64,000 nt of DNA from Rubrivivax albus (GCF_004016515.1 NZ_SACT01000001.1:496001-560000); one strand, 5' to 3'. Shown: positions 38,365 to 47,510, counted from the stretch's first letter. Notes: a model not told the origin generated them from the sequence alone. Numbers and translations: made by a program.

Positions 38365-39018
38365 TCACCAGCTGGCGCCGAAGTGCCGGCGCAGTTCGTC
38401 GATCTGCGGCTCGCTCAGCGGCCCTGCGCGCGTCATCAGCCACAGGCGCGCGGTTTCCTCCAGTTCCTCGAGCACGGCGCTGGCCGTCGCCGGGCTGTCA
38501 TGCCACACCACCGGGCCCAGCCGCTCCAGCATCACGGCGCGCAACGGCGCACCGCGCGACTGTGCGTTCGTGATCCGGCCGACCACGGCATCGGCCACCG
38601 CCGGGTCGCCCGGGCGGTGGTACGGCACCAGCGGGACGTGGCCGACCTTCATCACGAAGTAGGGCGTGATCGGCGGCACGATGTCGTCCGCCGCCCAGAC
38701 GCCGGCCAGGGTCAGCGCCACCAAATGCGTGGCGTGCGTGTGGATCACGCAGCGCGCCGCCGGGTCGGCGGCGTAGATCCGCCGGTGCAGGGCCAGGGTC
38801 TTGCTGGCCGTGGCGCCGCCCAGGGGCTGGCCCTCACGGTCGACGTGGGCCAGCGCCGAAGGGTCGATGTCGCCCAGGCAGGCGTCGGTGGGCGTGATCA
38901 GCGTGCTGCCGTCCCCCAGCCGCACGCTGATGTTGCCGGCACTGGCGTGCACGTAGCCGCGCTGGTAGAGCGACGCGCCGCAGCGGCGGATCGCCTCTCG
39001 GGCGGCGTCGGCGTTCAA
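38365..39018 (-). CDS. otnC: 3-oxo-tetronate 4-phosphate decarboxylase (class II aldolase family)
   Basis: A 217-residue class II aldolase/adducin-type protein. [12 protein letters not shown] (~25) binds phosphate, [10 protein letters not shown] (~93) supplies two zinc His, and the later [13 protein letters not shown] is typical. OtnC converts 3-oxo-tetronate 4-phosphate to dihydroxyacetone phosphate and CO2. No ATG fits: the frame opens with TTG at 39018, whose TTGA overlaps the stop of the Bug gene, so translation is probably coupled. Fourth gene of the ltnD-otnK-bug-otnC-otnI unit. Confidence 0.87.
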   Translation of the reverse strand: MNADAAREAIRRCGASLYQRGYVHASAGNISVRLGDGSTLITPTDACLGDIDPSALAHVDREGQPLGGATASKTLALHRRIYAADPAARCVIHTHATHLVALTLAGVWAADDIVPPITPYFVMKVGHVPLVPYHRPGDPAVADAVVGRITNAQSRGAPLRAVMLERLGPVVWHDSPATASAVLEELEETARLWLMTRAGPLSEPQIDELRRHFGASW

Positions 39019-39980
39019 TCCAGCACCACGTTGGCGTAGGCCACCACGTCGCGCCACTGTGCCGTCTCGCGGGACAGGTGGCTGGCGAAGTCGGCGGCGC
39101 CACGGAAGCCGGGCGTGATGCCCTGCGTCTGCAGCGCTTTCGACACCGCCGGGTCGGCCACGGCCTTGGCCACGGCTTGCTCCAGGCGTTGCACCACGGC
39201 CGCCGGTGTGCCGGCGGGCACGAGCAAACCGAACCACGCGCTGACGTCGAATCCCGCGACGCCGGACTCCTGCAGCGTTGGCACATCGGGCAGGGCCTGC
39301 GCGCGTGCGGCCGACGTGACTGCCAGCGCGCGAACCTTGCCCGCCTGGATCTGCGGCAGGGCAGGCGAGAGGTTGTCGAACATGTAGTCCACCTGCCCGC
39401 CGAGCAGGGCCGTCATCGCCAGTGCGCTGCCGCGGTACGGGATGTGCACGACGAAGGTGCCGGTCCTGAACTTCAGCAGTTCCGCCGACAGGTGCAGCGA
39501 GGTGCCGAAGCCGTTGGATGCGTACTGGTAGCGGCCGGGGCTGGCCTTCATCGCCGCCACCAGCTCCTGCACGCTGCGGAACGGCGACGCCGCGGGCACC
39601 AGCAGCACGTTGGGCTGGCTGCCGACGAGCGCTACCGGCGAGAAGTCCTGCGCCTTCCAGGGCAGCTTGCGGTACAGGTGCGGGCTGATCGCCAGCCCTG
39701 GCGAGCCGAGCAGCCAGGTGTTGCCGTCCGGGGCAGCTTTGGCGACGGCATCGGTGCCGATGTTGCCGCCGCTGCCCGAACGGTTGTCGATCACCACCGG
39801 CTGGCCGAGGTCGGCGGCCAGCGCCGGGCCGACGAGGCGGCCGACACGGTCGAGCAGGCCGCCGGGCGGAAACGGCACCACCAGGCGCTGCGGGCCGGTT
39901 GGCCAGGCCTGGGCGAAGGCCGGATGGGCGAATGCCGCGGCGCCGATGGCGGCCGCGAACTGACGTCGGTTCAGGGTCAT
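39015..39980 (-). CDS. Bug-family periplasmic binding protein of the tetronate operon
   Basis: A 321-residue TTT-type receptor. The signal has a twin-arginine-like NRRQFAAAIGAAAF and ends AFAQA. The ligand loops are VPFPPGGLLDRVGRLV and IDNRSGSGGNIGTDAV; VHIPYRGSALAMTALL is conserved. Its position inside the threonate operon, overlapping its neighbours on both sides (ATGA with otnK, TTGA with otnC), suggests it binds L-threonate or another tetronate sugar acid. TctA/TctB membrane partners are absent from the window. It is not closely similar to the Bug protein at 21946 outside the shared loops. Confidence 0.88.
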   Translation of the reverse strand: MTLNRRQFAAAIGAAAFAHPAFAQAWPTGPQRLVVPFPPGGLLDRVGRLVGPALAADLGQPVVIDNRSGSGGNIGTDAVAKAAPDGNTWLLGSPGLAISPHLYRKLPWKAQDFSPVALVGSQPNVLLVPAASPFRSVQELVAAMKASPGRYQYASNGFGTSLHLSAELLKFRTGTFVVHIPYRGSALAMTALLGGQVDYMFDNLSPALPQIQAGKVRALAVTSAARAQALPDVPTLQESGVAGFDVSAWFGLLVPAGTPAAVVQRLEQAVAKAVADPAVSKALQTQGITPGFRGAADFASHLSRETAQWRDVVAYANVVLD

Positions 39981-41275
39981 GGTTCCTCCAGGATCGTGAA
40001 GGCTTCGAGGAAGAAGTCCGGGCCACCGAAGTTGCCGGATTTCAGCGACAGCAGCAGGCCGTCGGGCGCCTGCGGCGATACGGCGTGGCACCAGGGCACA
40101 CCGGGGGCGATCTGCGGTCCGATCTGCAGCTGCGACAGGCCCAGAGCCTGCACGCAGGCGCCGGAGGTCTCCCCCCCGGCGACGACGAGCTGACGTACCC
40201 CGGCCTGCACGAGTCCACAGGCGATGCGTGCCAGCGTGTCTTCCACCAGCGCACCCGCGCGCGCCGCGCCCAGGGCCTGCTGCACGGCCTGCACCTGGGC
40301 CGGGTCGGCGGTGGCGTACGCCAGCACCGGGCCCTGCGCCAGCGCTGGCCGCAGCGCCTGCAGTGCCGCGGCCACCACGTCCTCGCCGCGGGCGATGGCC
40401 AGTGGGTCGACGCTGAATGCGGTCTGCCCGCTGGCCCGGAACCGTGCCACCTGCGCCTGCGTGGCCTGCGAGCAGCTGCCAGCCACGACGGCGCGGCTGC
40501 CGTGCACGGCTGGGAGCCGCGCCGCGGTGGCGGCGTCGGACACGCGGCCGGGCCAGTTGGCCGGCAGGCCGATGGCGATGCCCGACCCGGCGGTGACCAG
40601 CGGCATGCCGTGGAGCGCCGGCCCGATGCGGTGCAGGTCGTCGTCGCAGATCGCGTCGACCACGGCAATGCCCACGCCGTCGGCCCGCAGCGCGTCGAAG
40701 CGCTGGCGGATCGCGGCCGGGCCACGCGCGACCACGGCCTGCGGCACCAGCCCCACGCGGCGACGGGTCTGCGCCTGCAGCACGCGCACGAGGTTGGCGT
40801 CGGTCATCGGGGTCAACGGATGGTGGCGCATGCCGCTGTCCGACAGCAGCTGCTCGCCGACGAAGAGATGGCCCTGGAAGACCGTGCGCTGGTTGGCCGG
40901 GAAGGCCGGGCAGGCGATCGTGAAGTCACTGCCCAGGGCATCGAGCAGCGCGTCGGTGACCGGGCCGATGTTGCCCTGCGGCGTGGAGTCGAAGGTGGAG
41001 CAGTACTTGAAGTAGATCTGCGCCGCCCCTTGCGCCTGCAGCCACGCCAGCGCCGCCAGCGACTGCTGCACCGCCTCGGCGGCCGGGTTCGTGCGCGACT
41101 TCAGCGCCACGACCACGGCATCCACCTCGGCGCCCGGCGGTTCGGTGGGGACGCCGATGGTCTGCAGCGTGCGCAGCCCGTGGCGCACCAGGTTGTTGGC
41201 CAGGTCGGTGGCGCCGGTGGTGTCGTCGGCAATGCAGCCCAGCAGCAGGCCGTGCGCCGTGGCGGGGGCCGTCAT
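39977..41275 (-). CDS. otnK: 3-oxo-tetronate kinase (DUF1537 family)
   Basis: A 432-residue kinase. The N-terminal domain starts LLLGCIADDTTGATDLANNLVR, with the acidic pair and TGAT of the sugar-acid binding site; the C-terminal nucleotide-binding domain has VVAGGETSGACVQAL. OtnK phosphorylates 3-oxo-tetronate at O4 in L-threonate/D-erythronate catabolism. The ATG at 41275 overlaps the ltnD stop as ATGA and its own stop overlaps the Bug start the same way. Second gene of the operon. Confidence 0.9.
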   Translation of the reverse strand: MTAPATAHGLLLGCIADDTTGATDLANNLVRHGLRTLQTIGVPTEPPGAEVDAVVVALKSRTNPAAEAVQQSLAALAWLQAQGAAQIYFKYCSTFDSTPQGNIGPVTDALLDALGSDFTIACPAFPANQRTVFQGHLFVGEQLLSDSGMRHHPLTPMTDANLVRVLQAQTRRRVGLVPQAVVARGPAAIRQRFDALRADGVGIAVVDAICDDDLHRIGPALHGMPLVTAGSGIAIGLPANWPGRVSDAATAARLPAVHGSRAVVAGSCSQATQAQVARFRASGQTAFSVDPLAIARGEDVVAAALQALRPALAQGPVLAYATADPAQVQAVQQALGAARAGALVEDTLARIACGLVQAGVRQLVVAGGETSGACVQALGLSQLQIGPQIAPGVPWCHAVSPQAPDGLLLSLKSGNFGGPDFFLEAFTILEEP

Positions 41276-42168
41276 GCCGCAGCACCCGGCAGCGTGATGC
41301 CGGGGAAGATCTTGATCACGGCGCTGTCGTCCTCGCGCCCGTGCCCGGCGCTGCTGGCCTGCATGAACATCTGGTGCGCGGTGGAGGCCAGCGGCAGCGG
41401 GTGCGTGCTGGCGCGGGCCGTGTCGAGCACCAGGCCGAGGTCCTTGACGAAGATGTCCACCGCGGACAGCGGCGTGTAGTCGCCTGCCAGCACGTGGGCC
41501 ATGCGGTTCTCGAACATCCAGCTGTTGCCGGCCGAGTGCGTGATGACCTCGTACAGCGCTGCGGCGTCCACGCCCTGGCGCAGGCCCAGGGCCATGGCCT
41601 CGGCGGCGGCTGCAATGTGCACACCGGCCAGCAGCTGGTTGATGATCTTCACGGTGCTGCCGTTGCCGGCGCGGTCGCCCAGGCGGTAGACGCGCGCGGC
41701 CATGGCGTCCAGCACGGCACCGGCCTTGGCGTAGGCGGCCTGGCTGCCGGACGTCATCATCGTGATCTCGCCGGCCGCGGCGCGCGCTGCGCCGCCGGAG
41801 ATGGGCGCGTCCAGGTAGAGCAGGCCGCGCTCGACCAGCCGGGCCTCCAGCGCGATGCTCCAGCGCGGGTCGACGGTGGAGCACATGACGAAGACGCTGC
41901 CAGGTGCCATCGCGGCCGCCAGGCCACCCTGACCGAAGAGCACGTCCTCCGTCTGCGCCGCGTTGACCACGACACAGACCACCACCGGGCACCGTGCGCC
42001 CAGGTCAGCGGGGGTGTCACAGGCCGTTCCACCCTCGGCGGCGAAGGCCGCGGCGGCTCCGCTGCGCACGTCGTGCACGTGCACCGCGAACCCGGCGCGT
42101 CGCAGCGACGCTGCCATGCCGCGCCCCATCGCGCCCAGACCGATCACCCCCACCGCGCTGGCTGTCAT
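41272..42168 (-). CDS. ltnD: L-threonate dehydrogenase
   Basis: A 298-residue beta-hydroxyacid dehydrogenase. The NAD-binding motif is VIGLGAMGRGMA (~9-20), the substrate-binding signature is LYLDAPISGGAARA (~118), and the catalytic lysine is in GSTVKIINQLL (~170). LtnD oxidises L-threonate to 2-oxo-tetronate. It is the first structural gene, 199 bases from gntR, with a predicted -10 CATAAT (42209-42214, minus strand) and an operator-like palindrome directly after it. Homologues acting on D-glycerate or 6-phosphogluconate are excluded by operon partners rather than by residues. Confidence 0.88.
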   Translation of the reverse strand: MTASAVGVIGLGAMGRGMAASLRRAGFAVHVHDVRSGAAAAFAAEGGTACDTPADLGARCPVVVCVVVNAAQTEDVLFGQGGLAAAMAPGSVFVMCSTVDPRWSIALEARLVERGLLYLDAPISGGAARAAAGEITMMTSGSQAAYAKAGAVLDAMAARVYRLGDRAGNGSTVKIINQLLAGVHIAAAAEAMALGLRQGVDAAALYEVITHSAGNSWMFENRMAHVLAGDYTPLSAVDIFVKDLGLVLDTARASTHPLPLASTAHQMFMQASSAGHGREDDSAVIKIFPGITLPGAAA

Positions 42169-42197
42169 CTGCTGGCTCCGGACCTGAAGTCGTCAGG

Positions 42198-42208
42198 TTG
42201 TCAGACAA
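42198..42208. promoter_or_regulatory. FadR-type GntR operator at the ltnD promoter
   Basis: TTGTC-A-GACAA is a perfect palindrome 30 bases from the ltnD start. On the minus strand it lies immediately downstream of a CATAAT -10 hexamer (42209-42214), near the expected +1, so bound protein would block transcription. GntR/FCD proteins commonly bind TTGTNNNACAA-like sites; the regulator gene is adjacent. Confidence 0.65.
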
Positions 42209-42367
42209 ATTATGGGGTGGTCGACGTGGCAGCGCCTTTGGGGGATGCCCGGGGGTGGTCGAGGGTCGAACCCCGCGCGGGCCTCGCGCGGATGTGGTGC
42301 CGATGTACTGGCGGGCGTGACGCCGTGCCTGCCGCGTCGCCGTGCGACGCGAGGCGACCGCCGCGGC

Positions 42368-43183
42368 TCAGCCGGTGTGGTCGACGCCCTGCGCAGCGTG
42401 CGCCGCCAGCTCCTGGCGCAGATGCTCCGCCAGCGCCTGCCCACGGCGCCGCCAGAAGCCGGCGTCGGCGCGGCCGATGCGCTCTGCAGCGCCCACCATG
42501 TGGCGCGCGCCTGCCAGGCGGGCCGCCAGTGCATCACCGGCATCGATGGCCGCCACGATGGCAGCGTGCTCGTCACGCACCTGCTGGCCCAGCTCGGCAC
42601 GGGTGGCCTCGTTGGCGCGCGTCACGCGCGTGGCGTCGAGCAGGAAGCGGTTGAGGTAACCCAGCGTGGCCAGCAGGTAGGGGTTGCCGGCGGCGTGCGC
42701 GATGGCGGCATGGAACGCGACGTCGGCCTCCACGCCGTCGCCGCCCCGGGCCACGTCGCGGTCGACGGCGGCCAGTGCCGCGCGGATGCGGCGCAGGTCG
42801 CCTGCGCTGCGCCTGGCCGCGGCCAGCGCGGCGCTCTCCGCCTCCAGCGCACGCCTTACCTCCACCATCTGGATCACCGCCGCCATCGAGCCGTCGGGCG
42901 CCAGCGCCAGGGACGGCGCGGGCGCTGCTGGCTGGGCCACGAAGGCACCGGCGCCCTGTCGCGAGGCCACCAGCCCCAGCGTCTTGAGCCGCGACAGCGC
43001 CTCGCGGACCACCGCCCGGCTGACACCGAAGCGCGCCACCAGCGCGCTCTCCGTGGGCAGCCGCGCACCGGGCGGCAGCTGCCCTTCGCGGATGCCGGCG
43101 GCCAGGGCGTCGGCCAGCTGCTCCGACAGGCGCAGGCCCGTGCGCAGCGGTGGCAGCTGTTCCAGTGGCAGTTGATGGGGCAT
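42368..43183 (-). CDS. FadR-subfamily GntR regulator of the tetronate operon
   Basis: The 271-residue protein has a GntR winged helix (~20-85: LPPGARLPTESALVARFGVSRAVVREALSRLKTLGLV, then SRQGAGAFV) and an FCD effector domain (~105-240) with DVAFHAAIAHAAGNPYLL and DEHAAIVAAIDAGD, the His/Asp metal-site residues. Ligands of this group are small carboxylates, so a tetronate intermediate is likely. It lies upstream of ltnD on the same strand with an operator between. The ferredoxin gene ends 20 bases before its start, so it may be co-transcribed with the two redox genes. Confidence 0.88.
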   Translation of the reverse strand: MPHQLPLEQLPPLRTGLRLSEQLADALAAGIREGQLPPGARLPTESALVARFGVSRAVVREALSRLKTLGLVASRQGAGAFVAQPAAPAPSLALAPDGSMAAVIQMVEVRRALEAESAALAAARRSAGDLRRIRAALAAVDRDVARGGDGVEADVAFHAAIAHAAGNPYLLATLGYLNRFLLDATRVTRANEATRAELGQQVRDEHAAIVAAIDAGDALAARLAGARHMVGAAERIGRADAGFWRRRGQALAEHLRQELAAHAAQGVDHTG

Positions 43184-43203
43184 GGTGTGCCGTGCTGCTG
43201 TCG

Positions 43204-43527
43204 TCAGTACTGCGAGGCCGGCACGCGCAGCACGAGCCCCTGCATGTCACCGGTCAGCATGACCTGGCAAGACAGCCGGCTGCCCTGTTCGCAGGGCGCG
43301 GCAGTCAGCGCCAGCATCGCCTGCTCGTCCGAAGACGGTGGCGGCAGGCGTTCGACCCACGCCGGGTCGACGACGACGTGGCAGGTGGCGCAGCGCAGCT
43401 GGCCGCCGCATTCGCCCACGATGCCGGGCACGCCGGCGCCGGTGGCCGCGGCCATCAGCGAGACGCCCTCGGGCGCCTCGAAGGCATGGATCTCGCCGTC
43501 GGCCTCGATGAAGGTGATGTCAGGCAT
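43204..43527 (-). CDS. 2Fe-2S ferredoxin (adrenodoxin/plant type)
   Basis: A 107-residue ferredoxin. Cys40, Cys46, Cys49 (GECGGQLRCATCH) and Cys87 (SCQVML) are the cluster ligands of the C-x5-C-x2-C...C pattern. PSSDEQAMLALTAAPCEQGSRLSCQ is typical of monooxygenase and dioxygenase ferredoxins. It lies 45 bases downstream of a flavin reductase gene on the same strand and 20 bases upstream of gntR. No oxygenase is adjacent, so its partner is unknown. Confidence 0.9.
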   Translation of the reverse strand: MPDITFIEADGEIHAFEAPEGVSLMAAATGAGVPGIVGECGGQLRCATCHVVVDPAWVERLPPPSSDEQAMLALTAAPCEQGSRLSCQVMLTGDMQGLVLRVPASQY

Positions 43528-43572
43528 GGCAGGCAGTGTCGGCGGGGTGTGGCCGCGAATTGTGGCGGCGCG

Positions 43573-44190
43573 TCAGCGCGGGCGGAACATGCGGAAGCGC
43601 GCGGCCGGGTCGAGCTCGAAGTAGTCGGCCGGCCCGCCGCCGCGCATCACCGGGCGCGCGGCGGCGGTGTCGTAGATGCCGTCCACCAGCAGGTGGCGGT
43701 CGATGTGCACCGCCACCACCTCGCCCAGGGTCAGCCAGGTGTCCACGGCATTGCCATCGGCGCCCTGCAGTCGGATCAACTGCGTCAGCCGGCACTCGAA
43801 GGCCACCGGGCTCTCGGCCACGCGCGGCGGCGCGACGATCTGCGACGCCTCGGGTGTCACCCCTGCGAGCTGGAACTCGTCGACCTCGGGCGGCACCGCG
43901 GCGCAGCTCTGGTTCATGGCCTCGGCCAGCGGACGCGTGGTCAGGTTCCAGACGAACTCGCCGGTCTGCTCGATGTTGCGCACCGTGTCCTTCCAGCCAA
44001 TGCTGGCAAAGCCGATCAGGGGCGGCGTGTAGTTGAAGGCGTTGAAGAAGCTGTAGGGCGCCAGGTTCAGCGTGCCGTCGGCGGCACGGGTCGAGATCCA
44101 GCCGATCGGCCGCGGGCCGACGATGGCGTTGAACGGGTCGTGCGGCAGGCCATGGCCGTGGCGCGGTTCGTAGGAGTGGCGGTCGGGCAT
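43573..44190 (-). CDS. Flavin reductase family protein (FMN-binding split barrel)
   Basis: The 205-residue protein has the family stretches NAIVGPRPIGWISTRAADGTLNLAPYSFFNAFNYTPPLIGFAS (in parts, ~22-65), KDTVRNIEQTGEFVWNLTT and VECRL-like FECRLTQ. It belongs to the flavin-reductase/DIM6/NTAB group. It may bind FMN or FAD, reduce free flavin or act as a flavin-dependent oxidoreductase. The ATG at 44190 gives PDRHSYEPRHGHGLPHDPF, typical of the group. It may start a transcript that continues through the ferredoxin into gntR. Confidence 0.87.
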   Translation of the reverse strand: MPDRHSYEPRHGHGLPHDPFNAIVGPRPIGWISTRAADGTLNLAPYSFFNAFNYTPPLIGFASIGWKDTVRNIEQTGEFVWNLTTRPLAEAMNQSCAAVPPEVDEFQLAGVTPEASQIVAPPRVAESPVAFECRLTQLIRLQGADGNAVDTWLTLGEVVAVHIDRHLLVDGIYDTAAARPVMRGGGPADYFELDPAARFRMFRPR

Positions 44191-44309
44191 GGCGCAAGGC
44201 TAACCCGTCGCCGCCCGGGGTGCTGGACGGGGCGCCGTACCGGACGCTTGAAGCCGGCGGAAGTGGCCGCATGTGACTACCCATCGACGGCTTCCCCGAG
44301 ATTGCTTCC

Positions 44310-45140
44310 GTGGCCCCCTGGATCGCCGTCGGCGTGCTGCTGCTGGCGCTGACCGCGCTGGTCGGCGTCTTCCTGGGCCCAGCCGCCTGGCGGCGGCTGC
44401 GCCAGGCGCGCTGGCGGCAGCAGCCCTTTCCGACGACCTGGCGGCGCATCCTGCGTCGGCGCTGGCCGCTCTACGCGCGCCTGCCGCCCAACCTGCAGGC
44501 CCGGCTGCGCCGGCAGATGCTGGTGCTGCTGGCCGAGACGCCGTTCGTCGGCTGCAACGGCCTGGCCGTGACCACCGAGATGCGGGTGCTGGTGGCCGCG
44601 CAGGCGGCCCTGCTGCGCCTGCGCGACGATGCCGGCAGCTTCCCGAACCTGCGCGAGGTGCTGCTCTATCCCGCGGCCTTCGTCGTCGACCGCACGGTGC
44701 CCGACGGCGCTGGGCTGTGGCGCAGCGAACGCCGCGTGCAGTCGGGCGAATCCTGGCAGCGCGGCCAGGTGATCCTGTCCTGGCCCGACGTGCTGGCCGG
44801 CGCAGCCGACCCGGCCGACGGCGAGAACGTGGTGATCCACGAGTTTGCGCACCAGCTCGACCAGCAGCGCGGCGCGGCCACCGGCGCGCCCTTCCTGGGC
44901 CACCGTGACCGCTACCCCGGCTGGGCCGCGGCCTTCGGTACCGCCTTCGCGGAGACCCGCCAGCGCGAGGCCGCCGGCCAGCGCACGCTGATCGGCGCCT
45001 ACGGCGCCAGCGCGCCGGCGGAGTTCTTTGCCGTGGCCAGCGAGCGGTTCTTCGAGTGCCCGGCGGCGCTGGCGCAGGCCCATCCGGCGCTGTACCACGT
45101 GCTGTCGGTCTACTACGGCGTCGACCCGCTGGCCTGGTAG
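44310..45140 (+). CDS. mtfA: MtfA-like M90 zinc metallopeptidase
   Basis: The 276-residue protein starts with a membrane-like segment (WIAVGVLLLALTALVGVFLG) and has the zinc motif HEFAHQLD (~178) and the downstream Glu region SAPAEFFAVASERFFECP. LLAETPFVGCNGLAVT and LYPAAFVVD match MtfA. E. coli MtfA is cytosolic and binds the Mlc repressor; the N-terminal hydrophobic segment here suggests membrane attachment. The start is GTG at 44310. Neighbours do not add to the role. Confidence 0.88.
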   Translation: MAPWIAVGVLLLALTALVGVFLGPAAWRRLRQARWRQQPFPTTWRRILRRRWPLYARLPPNLQARLRRQMLVLLAETPFVGCNGLAVTTEMRVLVAAQAALLRLRDDAGSFPNLREVLLYPAAFVVDRTVPDGAGLWRSERRVQSGESWQRGQVILSWPDVLAGAADPADGENVVIHEFAHQLDQQRGAATGAPFLGHRDRYPGWAAAFGTAFAETRQREAAGQRTLIGAYGASAPAEFFAVASERFFECPAALAQAHPALYHVLSVYYGVDPLAW

Positions 45141-45200
45141 CCGGCGATCGGCCTGGCGCGGCCGGTCATGCCACCGGGCCCGATCAGCGACACTGCGGGT

Positions 45201-46004
45201 ATGCACACCCCACGCGTCGCCCTCGTCACCGGTTCGGGCACCGGCGTTGGTGCCGCCACCGTCACGGCCCTGGCCGCGCGGGGCTGGCACGTCGTGATCC
45301 ACTATGCGCGCAGCGAGACCGAGGCCCGCGCCACCGAGGCGGCCTGCCGCTCGGTGGGCGAGGCCGCCGGCGCGCAGACCCTGCTGCTGCAGGGCGACGT
45401 GGCCGACGACACCGCCTGCCGCGCCCTGGTGCAGGCCACGCTGGACCGCTGGGGCCAGCTGGACGCGCTGGTCAACAACGCCGGCATGACCAGCTTCGCC
45501 GGCGCCGCCAACTGGGACGCGATCGACGCACAGACCTTCCAGCGCATCGTGGGCGTCAACGCCATGGGCGCGTTCCAGATGATCCGCGCCGCCGCACCGC
45601 ACCTGCAGGCCAGCGGCGGCTGCGTGGTCAACGTCAGTTCCACTGCGGGCGCGCTGGGCATCGGCTCGAGCGTGCCCTACATCGCCAGCAAGGGCGCGCT
45701 CAACGCGATGACGCTGTACTTCGCGCGGGCGCTGGCGCCCGCCGTGCGCGTCAACGCCGTGTGTCCGGGCCTGATCACCACGCGCTGGTTCAGCGACGGC
45801 ATCGGCGAGGAGGGCTTCCGCAAGGTCAAGGCCGGCTACGAGGCGGCGGCGCCGCTGGCGCGTGCGAGCGAGGCGGAGGACGTGGCCGAGGCCATCCTGT
45901 GGCTGATCGAAGGCGCCCGCAGCACCACCGGCGAGCTGCTGATGCTCGACGGCGGCATGCACCTGGGCGCGCGCAGCGGGGTACCGGTGCCGGGGCGAGG
46001 CTGA
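45201..46004 (+). CDS. Short-chain dehydrogenase/reductase
   Basis: A classical SDR of 267 residues. The cofactor loop is TGSGTGVGAA (~9-18), NNAGM follows near 95, the catalytic Ser is in NVSSTAG (~145) and Tyr/Lys in PYIASKGALN (~160). C-terminal LMLDGGMHLG is typical. It acts on an alcohol or ketone not shown by context. ATG 45201 is used because the Rossmann fold begins right after it; a start 33 bases upstream is also in frame. Confidence 0.88.
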   Translation: MHTPRVALVTGSGTGVGAATVTALAARGWHVVIHYARSETEARATEAACRSVGEAAGAQTLLLQGDVADDTACRALVQATLDRWGQLDALVNNAGMTSFAGAANWDAIDAQTFQRIVGVNAMGAFQMIRAAAPHLQASGGCVVNVSSTAGALGIGSSVPYIASKGALNAMTLYFARALAPAVRVNAVCPGLITTRWFSDGIGEEGFRKVKAGYEAAAPLARASEAEDVAEAILWLIEGARSTTGELLMLDGGMHLGARSGVPVPGRG

Positions 46005-46100
46005 ATGCGCCACAAGCGCTGAGCTGCGGCGTCGAGACCGACCGGCCTGACACGTCGTCCTGACGTCGGGCCGGGCGGGCCCACACCAACCGATGCTTCG

Positions 46101-47510
46101 ATGAATCCGACCGACACCGCCACGGCGCCCAGCCTCTGGCAGGAACTGCGTGCCGCCGTCCGCGGCACCGGCGCCGACTACACGAAGATCCCGCTGAAGC
46201 GCGCGGTGTTCCTGCTCGCCGTGCCGATGGTGCTGGAGCTGGTGCTGGAGTCGACCTTCGCCGTCGTCGACATCTGGTTCGTCGCCCGGCTCGGCCCCTC
46301 GGCCGTGGCCACGGTGGGGCTGACCGAGACCTTCCTCTTCCTGCTCTACGCCATCGGCATCGGGCTGGCGATGGCGGTCACGGCGGTGGTGGCCCGCCGC
46401 ACCGGCGAGGGCGACCGCCCTGGCGCGGCGGTCAGCGCCGTGCAGGCGATCGTGATCGCGGTGCTGGCGTCGCTGCCGTTCGCCGTCGCCGGCATCGTCT
46501 GGGCGCGTGAACTGCTGGCGCTGATGGGCGCCGACGCCTGGACGCTGACCCACGGCGTGCGCTACCTGCAGTGGATGCTGGGCAGCAACGTGGTGATCAT
46601 GCTGCTGTTCGTGGGCAACGCCATCTTCCGCGGCGCCGGCGACGCCGCGGTGGCGATGCGGGTGCTGTGGGTGGCCAACGCACTGAACATCGTGCTCGAC
46701 CCGATCCTGATCTTCGGCTGGGGGCCGATCCCGGCGATGGGGGTGGAAGGCGCGGCCATCGCCACCGTCATCGGCCGCGGCACCGGCGTGGCGATGCAGA
46801 CGTGGATCCTGCTGCGTGGCAGCCAGCACCTGCGCATCACTTCGGCGCAGTGGCGGCTGGAGGCGGCCACCTTCTGGCACATCGTGCGCACCTCGCTGGG
46901 CGGTATCGGGCAGATGATCGTCGCGATGACGGCCTGGATCTTCCTGATGCGCATCCTGGCCGAGGTGGGCAGCGCGGCCGTGGCCGGCGCGACCATCGCC
47001 ATCCGCATCATGATGTTCACGCTGATGCCGGCCTGGGGCCTGTCCAACGCCGCGGCCACGCTGGTGGGCCAGAACCTGGGGGCCGGCGAACCGGCCCGGG
47101 CCGAGGCCGCGGTCTGGCGGATCGGCTGGATGACGATGGCCATCACGTTGGCCGTGTCGGTGGTCTTCTTCCTGTTCCCGCGCGAGCTGATGGGCCTGTT
47201 CACGGGCGAGCGCGCCGTGGTGGACATCGGCGCCGAATGGCTGCGCATCCTGTCGTACTCGTACTTCGTCTACGGCTGGTGGATGGTGGCGGTGCAAGCC
47301 TTCAACGGCGCCGGCGACACGGTGACGCCGACGCGCATCAACCTCGTGTTCTTCTGGCTGATCCAGATCCCGCTGGCCTGGGCGCTGGCGCTGCACCTCG
47401 GTCTTCAGGCCACCGGTGTGTTCTGGGCCGTGTTCGTCTCCGAAACCTCGGTGGGCGTGTTCACGCTGTGGCTGTTCTCCCGCGGAGGGTGGAAGCACGC
47501 GCGGGCCTGA
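46101..47510 (+). CDS. MATE-family efflux transporter
   Basis: A 469-residue inner-membrane transporter with 12 predicted helices in two six-helix halves. The first half starts PLKRAVFLLAVPMVLELVLESTFAVVDIWFVARLGPSAVATVGL and the second near ATFWHIVRTSLGGIGQMIVAM. MATE pumps export drugs or metabolites by H+ or Na+ antiport. It starts 96 bases after the SDR gene. Substrate unknown. Confidence 0.9.
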   Translation: MNPTDTATAPSLWQELRAAVRGTGADYTKIPLKRAVFLLAVPMVLELVLESTFAVVDIWFVARLGPSAVATVGLTETFLFLLYAIGIGLAMAVTAVVARRTGEGDRPGAAVSAVQAIVIAVLASLPFAVAGIVWARELLALMGADAWTLTHGVRYLQWMLGSNVVIMLLFVGNAIFRGAGDAAVAMRVLWVANALNIVLDPILIFGWGPIPAMGVEGAAIATVIGRGTGVAMQTWILLRGSQHLRITSAQWRLEAATFWHIVRTSLGGIGQMIVAMTAWIFLMRILAEVGSAAVAGATIAIRIMMFTLMPAWGLSNAAATLVGQNLGAGEPARAEAAVWRIGWMTMAITLAVSVVFFLFPRELMGLFTGERAVVDIGAEWLRILSYSYFVYGWWMVAVQAFNGAGDTVTPTRINLVFFWLIQIPLAWALALHLGLQATGVFWAVFVSETSVGVFTLWLFSRGGWKHARA

